The translations under genes and the position numbers were made by a program. Shown in pieces: positions 1 to 9,724 of a stretch of DNA of 64,000 nucleotides; the stretch's first letter is position 1, and every line of letters starts with the position of its first letter. The stretch lies in the NCBI GenBank assembly GCA_025452255.1, contig CP104974.1, positions 2,768,156 to 2,832,155 of the forward strand. Direction: 5' to 3'. Source of the DNA: Devosia sp. A8/3-2 (GTDB lineage Bacteria > Pseudomonadota > Alphaproteobacteria > Rhizobiales > Devosiaceae). The notes beneath the pieces were generated by a model. The model had not been told where the DNA came from. It ran no database searches and worked only from the letters and a program-made list of their open reading frames with translations.

Positions 1-55
1 TTGTGTGGCCAATTCGGGCCCTGCGGCAAATCCATTCCGATGCGGAGCGTTCCCT

Positions 56-1074
56 ATGGCGCGTAAGGCTGTGGCCACCAAGGCCAAGACGCAATCCAAC
101 GTACCTCAGTTGACCAAGGAACAGGAGCTCGACGCGTATCGCGAGATGCTGCTGATCCGCCGCTTCGAGGAAAAAGCCGGCCAGATGTATGGCATGGGCC
201 TGATCGGCGGCTTCTGCCACCTCTATATCGGCCAGAAGCTGTCGTCACTGGCATCACCATGGCCTCGGAAAAGGGCAAGGATGCCCAGATCACCGGCTAT
301 CGCGACCACGGCCATATGCTGGTCATGGGGCTCGACCCCAAGGGCGTCATGGCTGAACTGACCGGGCGCCGGGGCGGCTTGTCGAAAGGCAAGGGCGGCT
401 CGATGCACATGTTCTCCAACGAGCACCGCTTCTACGGCGGCAACGGCATTGTGGGCGCGCAGGCGTCGCTGGGCACCGGCCCGGGCTTCGCCGCCAAGTA
501 TAAAGGTGACGGTTCGGTCTCCATCGCCTATTTCGGCGACGGCGCGGCCAATCAGGGCCGAGTCTATGAGAGCTTCAACATGGCCAAGCTCTGGAACCTA
601 CCGGTCGTGTTCATCATCGAAAACAACAAATACGCCATGGGCACCTCGATCGAGCGCTCGTCGGCCACCACCGATTTTTCCAAGCGCGGCGCCTCGTTCG
701 ACATTCCGGGCGAGCAGGTCGATGGCATGGATGTCCGCATGGTCTATGATGCCGCCAAGCGCGCCATCGAGCATGCCCGCTCGGGCAAGGGCCCGTTCAT
801 CCTCGAAATGCTGACCTACCGCTATCGCGGCCATTCCATGTCCGACCCGGCGAAATATCGCACCAAGGACGAAGTGACCAAGTATCGCCGAGAACGCGAC
901 CCGATCGAGCAGATCAAGGCGCGGCTGCTGGCCGAAGGTTACGCTACCGAGGAATCGCTCAAGGCAACCGAAAGCGAGATCCGGGCCATCGTCACTGAAG
1001 CCGCTGATTTTGCGACCAATGATCCCGAGCCGGATGCGTCCCAGCTCTGGACTGACATCACCATCTCAGCCTGA
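56..1074 (+). CDS. pdhA: Pyruvate dehydrogenase E1 component, alpha subunit (one frameshift)
   Basis: Thiamine-diphosphate enzyme subunit that, with PdhB, decarboxylates pyruvate in the cytosolic pyruvate dehydrogenase complex. Start taken at ATG 56, giving the Lys/Ala-rich lead MARKAVATKAK; a GTG at 5 in the same frame is possible but less likely. The product is about 339 aa, normal for the family. The ThDP-binding core GDGAANQG lies near residue 160 and the loop YRYRGHSMSDP near 255. The frame breaks near 235: one G appears lost (CAGAAG for CAGGAAG); restoring it gives HLYIGQEAVVTGITMASEK and joins the halves. The stop overlaps the next start (TGATG). Confidence 0.95.
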
Positions 1075-1463
1075 TGAGTGGCCCTGTCGACATCGTCGAG
1101 AGCATTAGCGGCGTGCCCGTGTTCATTACCCATGGGCTGGACGTGGGCACGAGCCCGAACGGGGACATCGAGTATCACTATAACTTTCTCGACTATGTCT
1201 TCGGGGCGGACGAGCAGACGATTTTCGCACGCAGCTATCTTGGTGATGACCGGGCCGATGTTCTGCTCCTATGCGCGCGACCTCGACACTGGCCGTTGGC
1301 GCTGCGCGCATTGATCTATCTGCAGCTTCGCTACCGCGAACTGACCGTGCTGATGGCCAATGGCTACGAGCCTTTGCCCAAGGCGCTGGCCAAGCGCGTG
1401 GAGGAGGGCGTAACCCAATTCCTCGCGGCGTCAGTCATCGACCGTGGCGGGAGGCCGGCATGA
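1074..1463 (+). CDS. Unknown protein encoded between pdhA and pdhB
   Basis: A 129-residue reading frame whose ATG overlaps the pdhA stop and whose stop overlaps the next ATG, so it is translationally coupled inside the pdh operon. I do not recognise a family. The N-terminal half (GVPVFITHGLDVGTSPNGDI) looks like a folded soluble domain; no signal peptide or membrane segment is visible. From about 1262 to 1310 another frame gives a more natural reading (YARDLDTGRWRCA), so a compensating pair of indels may scramble some 15 residues here. Position suggests expression with pyruvate dehydrogenase; function unknown. Confidence 0.55.
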   Translation: MSGPVDIVESISGVPVFITHGLDVGTSPNGDIEYHYNFLDYVFGADEQTIFARSYLGDDRADVLLLCARPRHWPLALRALIYLQLRYRELTVLMANGYEPLPKALAKRVEEGVTQFLAASVIDRGGRPA

Positions 1464-1828
1464 GTATCCTGCTCGGCATCATCATGCTGTTTGCCATCCT
1501 GTCGGCGGTCATGGCTGTCATGCAGGCCATCGCGATCACCCGCCCGGCGCCGGCCAGCGAGCAGATCGGCTCATTCTTTCCGCTCGGCTGGTGGAAATTC
1601 AGCAAGCTCGAGGCCAAGGCCGGCCCGCAAGCGGCCGCACCGCTGGCGATTTACAAGCGCGCTGTCATCGCCTTCGTGATCTTTCTGGTCCTCGGTCTCG
1701 TGCTGAGCGGTTGGTCCGCCAATCGTCCTGCGCCGGCCGAGAGCACCACTGCCTTTATTCAATCCAATCCTGAAATTCCTGCCCGCCGCGTGGCCGCGAT
1801 GCCCGGCGCCCCCTCGCTGGAGAGTTAA
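1460..1828 (+). CDS. Small two-pass membrane protein in the pdh operon, unknown function
   Basis: 122 residues from ATG 1460 (overlapping the upstream TGA) to a TAA that abuts the pdhB start. Residues 1-25 form a hydrophobic helix (SILLGIIMLFAILSAVMAVM) and about 69-88 a second one (AVIAFVIFLVLGLVLSGW), separated by a loop containing FFPLGWWKFSKLEAKAG; the tail is Pro/Ala-rich. This predicts an inner-membrane protein with two transmembrane segments. I do not recognise a family. Its tight coupling to pdhB suggests coexpression with pyruvate dehydrogenase. Confidence 0.6.
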   Translation: MSILLGIIMLFAILSAVMAVMQAIAITRPAPASEQIGSFFPLGWWKFSKLEAKAGPQAAAPLAIYKRAVIAFVIFLVLGLVLSGWSANRPAPAESTTAFIQSNPEIPARRVAAMPGAPSLES

Positions 1829-3217
1829 ATGCCCCAAATTCTGATGCCTGCGCTGTCGCCCACCATGGAAGAGGGCAAACTGTCCAAATGGCTGGTCAAA
1901 GTCGGCGACAGTGTCAAATCCGGCGACGTGCTGGCCGAAATCGAGACCGACAAGGCGACGATGGAAGTCGAGTCGGTCGATGAAGGCGTGGTCAAGGAAT
2001 TGCTGGTTGCCGAGGGCACGGACGCGGTAAAGGTCAATACGCCCATCGCGCTGATCCCGGCTGAAGGCGAAACTGCGGAAGCCGCACCGGCCGCCAAGAC
2101 GGCGCCTGAACCCGCTGAGGCTCCCGTGGTTCCGGCGGAAAAGGCGGCTGAGGCTGCTCCCGCTGCCGCAAGTGTACCTGCTGCACCAAAATTCGAAGCC
2201 CAGAGCGATCCGGACCTGCCTGAAGGCGTGGAAATGGTCGAGATGACCGTGCGCCGAGCGCTGAACGAGGCGATGGCCGAGGAATTGCGTCGCGACAAGG
2301 ACGTCTTCGTGATGGGTGAAGAGGTCGCCGAATATCAGGGCGCCTACAAGGTCACGCAGAACCTGCTGCAGGAATTCGGTCCTGAACGCATCATTGATAC
2401 CCCGATCACCGAGCACGGCTTTGCCGGTCTCGCCGTCGGCGCGGCCTTTGCCGGCCTCAAGCCGATCGTCGAATTCATGACTGGAATTTTGCCATGCAGG
2501 CAATCGACCAGATCATCAACTCCGCCGCCAAGCAGCTTTATATGTCGGGCGGCCAAGTCACTGCGCCCATGGTGTTCCGTGGTCCCAATGGTGTGGCGTC
2601 GCGCGTTGGCGCGCAGCACAGCCGAGATTATTCGGCCCGGTACAGCCACGTACCCGGCCTCACGGTCATCGCGCCCTATAGCGCGGCCGACGCCAAGGGC
2701 CTGCTCAAGGCCGCCATTCGCTCTGCCTAACCCGGTCGTCTTCCTCGAAAACGAAATTCTTTACGGCTCCACGGGCCCGGTCCCCAAGGTCGATGACTTC
2801 GTGCTGCCCATCGGCAAGGCACGCATTGCCTGCAAGGGTGCGGATGTCACCATCGTTTCCTTCTCCATGGGCATGCGCTACGCCACCCGAGCCACCGAGA
2901 AGCTGGTCGCTGCGGGCGTTGATGTTGAACTGATCGATCTGCGCACGCTGCGTCCGCTCGACAGCGACACCGTGATCGAGTCGGTTAAAAAGACCGGGCG
3001 CCCGGTGACCGTGGAAGAGGGCTGGCCGCAGGGCGGCATCGGCTCCGAGCTGTCGGCCCGCGTCATGGAACAGGCGTTCGATTATCTCGACGCCCCCGTC
3101 ATGCGCGTGACCGGCAAGGATGTTCCAATGCCCTACGCCGCCAACCTCGAAAAGCTGGCGCTGCCGAACGTCGATGAAGTCATCGCGGCGGTCAATGCCG
3201 TGACGTACCGCTCGTAA
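1829..3217 (+). CDS. pdhB: Pyruvate dehydrogenase E1 component, beta subunit with N-terminal lipoyl domain (two compensating frameshifts)
   Basis: Beta subunit of pyruvate dehydrogenase E1. Residues 1-80 are a lipoyl domain with the lipoylated lysine at K42 ([10 protein letters not shown]), followed by an Ala/Pro/Glu-rich linker and the transketolase-like domain; a lipoyl domain fused to E1 beta is known in alphaproteobacteria. The frame stays open for 462 codons, but about residues 218-300 are out of frame: a C seems lost near 2481 (ATGACTGG for ATGACCTGG) and a base gained near 2726. The +1 frame between them reads [20 protein letters not shown], the true E1 beta sequence. Enzyme identity is certain; the middle of a naive translation is wrong. 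Confidence 0.95.
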   Translation: MPQILMPALSPTMEEGKLSKWLVKVGDSVKSGDVLAEIETDKATMEVESVDEGVVKELLVAEGTDAVKVNTPIALIPAEGETAEAAPAAKTAPEPAEAPVVPAEKAAEAAPAAASVPAAPKFEAQSDPDLPEGVEMVEMTVRRALNEAMAEELRRDKDVFVMGEEVAEYQGAYKVTQNLLQEFGPERIIDTPITEHGFAGLAVGAAFAGLKPIVEFMTGILPCRQSTRSSTPPPSSFICRAAKSLRPWCSVVPMVWRRALARSTAEIIRPGTATYPASRSSRPIARPTPRACSRPPFALPNPVVFLENEILYGSTGPVPKVDDFVLPIGKARIACKGADVTIVSFSMGMRYATRATEKLVAAGVDVELIDLRTLRPLDSDTVIESVKKTGRPVTVEEGWPQGGIGSELSARVMEQAFDYLDAPVMRVTGKDVPMPYAANLEKLALPNVDEVIAAVNAVTYRS

Positions 3218-3228
3218 GGAGAGACGAG

Positions 3229-4590
3229 ATGCCGATTGAAATCACCATGCCGGCGCTCTCTCCCACGATGGAAGAGGGCAAGCTTGCCAAGTGGCACGTC
3301 AAGGAGGGCGACAGTGTCTCCTCCGGTGACGTGATCGCTGAAATCGAAACCGACAAGGCCACGATGGAAGTCGAGGCCGTCGACGAAGGCAAGATCGGCA
3401 AGATCATGGTTGCCGAGGGCACTGACAATGTGAAGGTCAACGCAGTCATCGCCGTGTTGCTGCAGGAAGGCGAGGACGCCAGCGCCATCGGGGCAGGGGG
3501 CGACAAGCCCGCCCAGGCGCCGAAAGCGCCCGGGGCCGAGGCTGCGAAAGCCGATGCTGGCACGGTGATGCGCGCCGACGCCGCAACCCAAACCGCGCCC
3601 ACCGCCAAGGCTGATCCGGCGCCTGTTGCCAAGTCGGACTCCCCGACGAAAGCCGAGGGCGGCAAAATCTTTGCCTCCCCGCTCGCTCGCCGCCTCGCCA
3701 AGGAAGCCGGCATCGACGTTTCGACTATTGCCGGTTCAGGCCCCAAGGGTCGCGTCGTCAAGTCCGACGTCGAGGCCGCCAAATCGGGCAAGGGCGCAAC
3801 CAAGCCGGCTGCCGCGACGGCAGCGGCCGGCGCTGCGCCCGCCACCGGCATGAGCAAGAACCGAGTCATCGCGCTGTACGAGGAAGGCAGCTACGAGCTC
3901 GTGCCCAACGATGGCATGCGCAAGGTCGTGGCCGCTCGCCTCACCGAATCCAAGCAGACCGTGCCGCATTTCTATCTGACGCTCGATTGCAAGATCGATG
4001 CGCTGCTGGCAGCGCGTGAGCAGATCAATGCGTCGGCACCCAAGAGCAAAGAGGGCAAGCCGGCCTTCAAGCTCTCGGTCAATGACTTCGTGATGAAGGC
4101 ACGGGCCGTTGCCTTGCAGCGCGTGCCCGCGGCCAACGCCACTCGGGCCGGGGACTCGATCCTCTATCACAAGCGCAGCGACGTGGCGGTTGCGGTGTCG
4201 GTACCGGGCGGACTGTTCACGCCCGTCGTCAAGTCCTGCGATACCAAGACGCTTCGGGAAATCTCCGAAGAGGTCAAGGATCTGGCGGGCCGGGCTCGCA
4301 ATAAGAAGCTGGCTCCGCACGAATATCAGGGTGGCGCTTCGTCCGTTTCCAACCTCGGCATGTTCGGCATCAAGGAATTTGCCGCGGTGATCAACCCGCC
4401 GCATGGCACGATCCCGGCGGTCGGCGTTGGCGAGGAACGCGTCTATCCCGAAAATGGGCAGATCAAGATCGGCCAGTTCATGACCGTCACGCTCTCCTGC
4501 GATCACCGCGCCGTCGATGGCGCGCTGGGCGCCGAAGTGCTGGGCGTGTTCAAGGGCCTGATCGAAAACCCCGTGATGATGCTGGCCTAA
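3229..4590 (+). CDS. pdhC: Dihydrolipoyllysine-residue acetyltransferase (pyruvate dehydrogenase E2)
   Basis: Core subunit of the pyruvate dehydrogenase complex; transfers acetyl from its lipoyl arm to CoA. 453 residues, uninterrupted. Lipoyl domain at 1-80 (lipoyl K43 in [10 protein letters not shown]), Ala/Lys/Pro-rich linker, peripheral-subunit-binding domain at about 146-182 (ASPLARRLAKEAGIDVSTIA), a second linker, then the catalytic domain ending in SCDHRAVDGALGAEVL with the active-site His near 426. A strong Shine-Dalgarno (AAGGAGA) sits 6-12 bases before the ATG. A single lipoyl domain here plus one on PdhB is the usual arrangement in this group. Confidence 0.97.
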   Translation: MPIEITMPALSPTMEEGKLAKWHVKEGDSVSSGDVIAEIETDKATMEVEAVDEGKIGKIMVAEGTDNVKVNAVIAVLLQEGEDASAIGAGGDKPAQAPKAPGAEAAKADAGTVMRADAATQTAPTAKADPAPVAKSDSPTKAEGGKIFASPLARRLAKEAGIDVSTIAGSGPKGRVVKSDVEAAKSGKGATKPAAATAAAGAAPATGMSKNRVIALYEEGSYELVPNDGMRKVVAARLTESKQTVPHFYLTLDCKIDALLAAREQINASAPKSKEGKPAFKLSVNDFVMKARAVALQRVPAANATRAGDSILYHKRSDVAVAVSVPGGLFTPVVKSCDTKTLREISEEVKDLAGRARNKKLAPHEYQGGASSVSNLGMFGIKEFAAVINPPHGTIPAVGVGEERVYPENGQIKIGQFMTVTLSCDHRAVDGALGAEVLGVFKGLIENPVMMLA

Positions 4591-4602
4591 GGGGCAGGGC
4601 GC

Positions 4603-5251
4603 ATGAAAACCATCCTCGCCTATGGCGATAGTCTGACCTACGGCGCCAATCCCCGGGCTGGCGGTCCCCGCCACGCCTATGAAGACCGATGGCCGAGTGT
4701 GCTCGAACAGGGCTTGGGCGGCAAGGCAAGGGTGATTGCCGAGGGTCTGGGCGGCCGCACCACGGCTTCCGACGATTGGTATGCCGCTGCCGATCGCAAT
4801 GGCGCCCGTATCCTGCCGACCCTGCTCGACAGCCACTCGCCGCTCGATCTGGTCATCGTCATGCTGGGCACCAATGATCTCAAGCCTGCCGTCTGCGGTT
4901 CGGCGCTTGAGGCCTCGTTTGGCCTGCGCCGACTGGTGCAGATCATTCGGGGGCAGGCGGCCGGCAAGGGCGAGACTGCACCTCAGATCATCCTCGTCGC
5001 GCCGCCGCTGATCTGCGACAGCGACAATGCCGACATGCTCGGCCATTTCGGCGGGCTGCAACACGGGCTCGAGCAATCGAGCCAGTTTGCTGCTCACTAC
5101 GCGCCGTGCGCAGGAGTGGAATACCGGCTTTTTCGATGCCTCCACGGTGGCCAAGGCCGACCCGCTGGACGGTGTCCATCTCGATGCGGCCAATACCCGC
5201 GCCATCGGCGTCGGGCTCGTGCCTGTCGTCAAATCCATGCTCGGCCTCTAG
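4603..5251 (+). CDS. SGNH/GDSL-family hydrolase (arylesterase-like), one frameshift
   Basis: About 216 residues. Block I is AYGDSLTYG (catalytic Ser near residue 9), block III carries LGTNDLK, and the C-terminal DGVHLDAANTRAIGVGLVP supplies the Asp-x-x-His pair, so all catalytic blocks of an SGNH serine esterase are present. The frame shifts near 5098: the first frame runs on into lpd as an artificial fusion, while the next frame gives RAQEWNTGFFDASTVAKAD and stops at TAG 5249-5251, 20 bases before lpd. No signal peptide, so probably cytosolic. Substrate unknown; a lipase/esterase between pdhC and lpd is, to my knowledge, also found in other Rhizobiales. Confidence 0.85.
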
Positions 5252-5271
5252 GCCAAACTCTGGAGGCCAAA

Positions 5272-6708
5272 ATGGCTGACCAATACGATCTTCTCGTCAT
5301 CGGCGCCGGTCCGGGCGGCTATGTGGCCGCCATTCGCGGCGCGCAGCTCGGCATGAAGGTGGGCATTATCGAGCGCGAGCATATGGCTGGCATCTGCTCA
5401 AACTGGGGCTGCATCCCCACCAAGGCACTGCTGCGCTCGGCCGAAATCTACGGCCATATGAGCCATGCCAAGGATTATGGCCTGACGGTCGAGAAATTCG
5501 GCGTCGATATCGATGGCGTGGTCAAGCGTTCGCGCGCCATTGCCGCGCAGATGAATAATGGCGTCCAGTTCCTCATGAAGAAGAACAAGGTCGACATCAT
5601 CTGGGGCGAGGCCGTCATCACCAAGCCCGGCGAGGTCAAGGTTGCGCCGACCAAGAAGACCATCGTGCAGCCGCAGGGCCCGGTGCCCAAGAATGCGCTG
5701 GGCGAGGGGACCTACAAGGCCAAGAACATCATTATCGCCACTGGCGCCCGCCCGCGTGTGTTGCCCGGTATCGAGCCCGATGGCGACAAGATCTGGACCT
5801 ATTTCGAGGCGATGAAGCCCGCCACCATGCCCAAATCGCTAGTGGTTATGGGCTCAGGCGCTATCGGCGTCGAATTTGCCTCCTTCTACCGCTCCATGGG
5901 CGCGGAGGTGACGATTATCGAGCTGCTGCCGCAGATCATGCCGGTGGAAGATGCCGAGATTTCCGGTCTTGCCTGCAAGCGGCTGGAAAAGCGCGGTATC
6001 AAGATTTTGACCGATGCCAAGGTCGCCAAGGTTGAAAAGACCAAGGACGGCGTGGTGGCCCATGTCGAGCTGAAATCTGGCGAAAAGCAGCAGATCACCG
6101 GCGACAAGCTGATCTCGGCTGTCGGTGTGCAGTGCAATATCGAAGGGCTGGGCCTTGAGACCGTCGGGGTCAAGACCGAGCGCGGCGCCATCGTCATCGA
6201 CGGCTATGGCAAGACCAATGTGGACGGCATCTGGGCTATTGGCGACGTTGCCGGCCCCCGATGCTGGCACACAAGGCCGAGCATGAGGCTGTTATCACCG
6301 TCGAAAAGATCGCCGGTCTCAAGGTGCATGGCCTCGACAAGCTCAAGGTGCCGGGCTGCACCTATTGCGAGCCGCAGGTGGCCAGTGTTGGACTGACCGA
6401 AGCCAAGGCCAAGGAACTGGGTCGCGAGATCAAGGTCGGTCGCTTCCCCTTCGTGGGTAACGGCAAGGCCATTGCCCCGGGCGAGCCTGACGGCCCGGTC
6501 AAAACCATTTTTGACGCCAAGACCGGGGAACTTCTGGGGGCGCACATGATCGGCGCGGAAGTCACCGAACTGATCCAGGGCTTCGTCATCGCGATGAATC
6601 TGGAGACCACCGAAGAAGAGTTGATCCACACCATCTTCCCGCACCCGACCCTGAGCGAGACGATGAAGGAAAGCGTTCTGGATGCCTATGGTCGCGCTGA
6701 ACATCTAG
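5272..6708 (+). CDS. lpdA: Dihydrolipoyl dehydrogenase, pyruvate dehydrogenase E3 (two frameshifts)
   Basis: FAD flavoprotein that reoxidises the dihydrolipoyl arms and passes electrons to NAD+. GAGPGGYVAAIRGAQLG is the N-terminal FAD-binding Rossmann motif, the redox disulfide is CSNWGC, a second Rossmann fold (GSGAIGVEFASFYRSMGAEV) binds NAD, and HPTLSETMKESVLDAYGR holds the catalytic His. Breaks: near 6257 one C is missing from a run (GGCCCCCGATG), after which the frame continues MLAHKAEHEAVITVEKI; near 6696 a GC unit seems lost, so the natural end is probably GRALNI with TAG 6706-6708. Preceded by TGGAGG. About 478 aa, normal length. Confidence 0.95.
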
Positions 6709-6799
6709 CGCGAGACTACTCACCGCCGTTGCCACGACCTCGCCCTGCTATCCATGCAGGGTGGGGGTCAACACCAACGGAATCGAAGGAGTTATCCAC

Positions 6800-7840
6800 A
6801 TGGTCAAAGCTATCCAAGTCGGCCTCGGACACTGGGGATTTAGCTGGACCAAGGAAGTTATCCCCAAAGTTCCCAGCATTCACATGGTGGGCTATGTCGA
6901 CAGCAATCCCGATGCGGTCAAGCGCGTCCAGACCGAACTCGGCATAGATGAGAAGCGCTGCTTCCTGAGCCTCGATGAAGCAGCCAAGGGCGTCGAGGCC
7001 GATCTCGCCATCTGCACCTTGCGCACCGAAGCGCATTATCCGGTGGTCAAGCGGTGCACGGAGCTGGGCTTCAACGTCCCGGTCGAAAAGCCTTTTGCAT
7101 CGACCATTGCGCAGGCCAAGGAACTGGTGGAACTCGCCAAGGCCAATGGCCGGGTGCTGATGGTCAGCCAGAATTACCGTTTTCAGCCCGCGCCCATTGC
7201 CGCCGCTGAGCTGATCGGCGCGCAGAAATTCGGGCCGGTAAATCTGGTCTCCATCGATTTCCGCCGCCATGCTCCCAGCCGAGGGTATCGCTATTGGGAT
7301 ATGCCCGATCCGCTGCTGGCCGATATGTCGATCCACCATTTCGACCTGATGCGCATGGTGCTGAGCGACGAACCCAAGCGGGTCTCCTGCCGCACCTGGA
7401 ACCCGGCGGCCAGCCCCTTCGGCCACCACCCGATCGGCGTGGCGACGCTGGAATTCGAGAAGGGGACCATTGTCTCCTATCGCGGCAGCTGGATGAGCAG
7501 CGGCCCGGTGACGCCATGGGCGGGCGAATGGACCATGGATTGCTCGGAAGGCGAGATCATCTGGAGCTCCCGCGATCATTTCATGGGCAAGGCCGGCCCG
7601 GACCGGCTGAGCCTGCGTGAGCGCGACAAGGAAGCCGTTGCCGTCTCGCTGGCGCCCGTTGAATTCACCGACCGCACCGGTACATTGGCGGCAATTGCCA
7701 AGGTGATCGCGTCCGGCTCCGTTCCCGCCCGTTTCAGTTCGGGCGAGGACAATCTGCATTCGCTTGCTTTAGTGCAGGCCACCATCACCTCCGCCGCCCG
7801 AGGCGGCGAATGGGTCGAAATAGCGGAGATCATGCAATGA
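6800..7840 (+). CDS. Gfo/Idh/MocA-family NAD(P)-dependent oxidoreductase
   Basis: 346 residues from ATG 6800, chosen because GAAGGAG lies 9 bases upstream and the protein then begins directly with the Rossmann strand (VKAIQVGLGHWG). N-terminal NAD(P)-binding domain, the family's catalytic EKP motif at 96-98 (VPVEKPFAST), and a C-terminal alpha/beta domain with DMSIHHFDLMRMVL, the second-domain His motif. Probably oxidises or reduces a sugar or inositol derivative; the substrate cannot be told from sequence. It sits between lpd and lipA and its TGA overlaps the next ATG. Confidence 0.88.
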   Translation: MVKAIQVGLGHWGFSWTKEVIPKVPSIHMVGYVDSNPDAVKRVQTELGIDEKRCFLSLDEAAKGVEADLAICTLRTEAHYPVVKRCTELGFNVPVEKPFASTIAQAKELVELAKANGRVLMVSQNYRFQPAPIAAAELIGAQKFGPVNLVSIDFRRHAPSRGYRYWDMPDPLLADMSIHHFDLMRMVLSDEPKRVSCRTWNPAASPFGHHPIGVATLEFEKGTIVSYRGSWMSSGPVTPWAGEWTMDCSEGEIIWSSRDHFMGKAGPDRLSLRERDKEAVAVSLAPVEFTDRTGTLAAIAKVIASGSVPARFSSGEDNLHSLALVQATITSAARGGEWVEIAEIMQ

Positions 7841-8094
7841 GTGTCGGAACGCAGGAACTTCTGATTTTTCTGGCCATCGGCCTCGTGGCCGGCTGGCTTG
7901 CTGGGCTGCTGCTCGGCGGCGGCGGGCTGTTGCGCAATCTGATAGTGGGCGTCATCGGCGCCTTTGTCGGGGGCTGGCTGCTGTCGGTGGCCAACATTTC
8001 CCTGCCGGTCGGCAATGTGCTGGCGAGCCAGATCATCACCGCCACGATCGGCGCCATCGTCGTCATCATCGTGGCGCGAGTGGTGGCGAAATAG
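7837..8094 (+). CDS. GlsB/YeaQ/YmgE-family small membrane protein
   Basis: 85 residues, almost wholly hydrophobic, with three predicted transmembrane helices and the glycine-rich signature of the transglycosylase-associated/YeaQ family (GLVAGWLAGLLLGGGG, NLIVGVIGAFVGGWLL, ITATIGAIVVIIVARVV). Members are stress-induced in enterobacteria but have no settled biochemical role. Coupled to the preceding oxidoreductase by an ATGA overlap. Confidence 0.85.
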   Translation: MSVGTQELLIFLAIGLVAGWLAGLLLGGGGLLRNLIVGVIGAFVGGWLLSVANISLPVGNVLASQIITATIGAIVVIIVARVVAK

Positions 8095-8099
8095 GTGGG

Positions 8100-8261
8100 G
8101 TGACGCTCTATATCGTCATCGTGATTGTTGGTGCGACGCTTGGTGCGCTGGTCAGCTTCACGCGAATTGGCCGGGATGCCAAAAGTACAATTCTGCTGGC
8201 CGCCCTGTTCGGTGGCGTCGCGGCAATCATTATCGGGCTGCTCATGGGTGGCCCATCATAA
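8100..8261 (+). CDS. Very small hydrophobic protein, unknown
   Basis: 53 codons from GTG 8100 to TAA 8261, starting 6 bases after the previous stop. The product has two hydrophobic stretches (LYIVIVIVGATLGALV and ILLAALFGGVAAIIIGLLMG) joined by SFTRIGRDAKST, a helical-hairpin pattern. Codon use (mostly G/C third bases) supports real coding. It resembles the preceding YeaQ-like protein in character but not detectably in sequence. Function unknown. Confidence 0.5.
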   Translation: MTLYIVIVIVGATLGALVSFTRIGRDAKSTILLAALFGGVAAIIIGLLMGGPS

Positions 8262-8329
8262 GACCAGGTTGAACCGGCAGCCTTTGGGAGCGATATAACG
8301 GGCACGCTCTGCCCAGTCAGGACCAAAAA

Positions 8330-9281
8330 TTGGTTACGCTCATTGATAATTCGGCGCTGAAACCGCGCCACCTGAAAAGGCCAACCGGCCCGACAGCATT
8401 GTGCTGCGCAAGCCGGACTGGATCTGCGTGAAAGCGCCGGGATCACCGGTCTACAAGGAAACCCAGCAAATCGTGCGCGAGCATGGGCTGGTGACGGTGT
8501 GCGAGGAAGCCGGCTGCCCCAATATCGGGGAATGCTGGTCCAAGAAGCATGCGACCATGATGATCATGGGCGAAATCTGCACGCGCGCCTGCGCGTTCTG
8601 CAATGTGCGCACCGGCATGCCCGGCCCGCTCGATGCCAGTGAGCCGGAAAAGGTCGCCCCGGCTGTGCAGAAGCTCGGCCTCGAGCACGTCGTCATCACC
8701 TCGGTGGATCGCGACGACTTGGCCGATGGTGGCGCGCAACATTTCGCTGACGTGATCCCGGCCATCCGCGCGCACAATCCGCGCACCACGATCGAAATCC
8801 TGACGCCTGACTTCCTGCGCAAGGAAGGGGCCCTCGAAATCGTCGTGGCCGCCAAGCCGGACGTGTTCAACCATAATCTGGAAACCGTGCCGTCCAAATA
8901 TCTCAAGGTCCGGCCCGGCGCGCTATTTCCACTCCGTCCGCCTGCTGCAGAAGGTCAAGGAACTCGACCCCACCATGTTCACCAAGTCCGGCATCATGGT
9001 GGGCTCGGGCGAAGAGCGGAACGAAGTGCTCCAGCTGATGGACGATTTGCGCTCGGCCGATGTGGATTTCCTGACTATCGGGCAATATCTGCAGCCGACC
9101 AAGAAGCACTATCCGCTGCAGCGTTTCGTTACGCCCGACGAGTTCAAATCCTACGCCACCGTTGCGACCGCCAAGGGGTTTTCCCCGGTCTCGTCCAGCC
9201 CCTTGACCCGCTCGTCCCACCACGCCGGCGAAGACTTCTGCCCAGCTCAAGGCAGCCCGGATGGCAAAGCTCGGCCACTGA
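8330..9281 (+). CDS. lipA: Lipoyl synthase (three frameshifts)
   Basis: Radical-SAM enzyme that inserts two sulfurs into octanoylated lipoyl domains, activating PdhB and PdhC encoded upstream. The first cluster motif is [12 protein letters not shown] and the radical-SAM motif is [16 protein letters not shown]-type C-terminal [10 protein letters not shown] carries the family's conserved end. Best start is TTG 8330 ([14 protein letters not shown]). Breaks: near 8369 (one C lost, then [17 protein letters not shown]), near 8922 (a GC unit lost, then [19 protein letters not shown]) and near 9238 (one T gained). The stop overlaps the coq10 start (TGATG). About 317 aa, normal. Confidence 0.93.
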
Positions 9282-9722
9282 TGAAACGCTTTTCCGAACG
9301 GCATGTGCCGCATCTGCCCAAGCGCATGTTCGACATCGTCGCCGACCTGTCGGACTATCCCCGCTTCATTCCCAATTGCAAGGCGATGGAGGTCCGCAAG
9401 GACCCATGCCGGCGCGGCCGATATAAGACTGGCCAAGATGACGCTGTTCTTCGGCCCGATCACTCAGGCCTATACCAGCCGCGTGACCCCGGATTCCGAA
9501 GCGCTGACCATCCGCGCCAAGGCGGTGGATGGCCCCTTTGCCTATCTCGATAGCGTATGGAGCTTCGAGCAGGAGGGCATGGGCACGCGGGTGCGCTTCG
9601 AAATCGACTTCAAGATTTCCAACCCGCTGATCGCAGCCGTAGCCGAGCCGGCTTTCGCCGCCAAGCAGGACGAAATCATGCGCGCCTTCGCCGATGAGGC
9701 CGACAACCGCTACGGGGATTAG
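9281..9722 (+). CDS. Coq10/RatA-type START-domain protein (one frameshift)
   Basis: About 147 residues of the SRPBCC/START fold. The signature [20 protein letters not shown] at the N-terminus and [16 protein letters not shown] near the end match the ubiquinone-binding Coq10/RatA family, which in mitochondria and alphaproteobacteria is needed for efficient ubiquinone function. A frame change near 9403, in a CCC run, joins KAMEVRKD to [19 protein letters not shown]. Translationally coupled to lipA. The toxin name (RatA) comes from the E. coli homologue and need not apply here. Confidence 0.87.
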
Positions 9723-9724
9723 CG

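Noticed and set aside
3736..5238. A 500-residue open frame on the minus strand
   Set aside because: It lies wholly antisense to pdhC and the SGNH gene and its sequence has no recognisable domain; long antisense frames are common in high-GC coding DNA.
4603..6396. A 597-residue SGNH hydrolase-dihydrolipoyl dehydrogenase fusion
   Set aside because: The hydrolase C-terminus and its stop at 5251 are found in the neighbouring frame, and lpd has its own ATG and ribosome-binding site at 5261-5274. The fusion is produced by one indel near 5098.
8975..9553. A LipA-Coq10 fusion
   Set aside because: An extra T near 9238 skips the lipA stop; the natural TGA at 9279-9281 overlaps the coq10 start codon.
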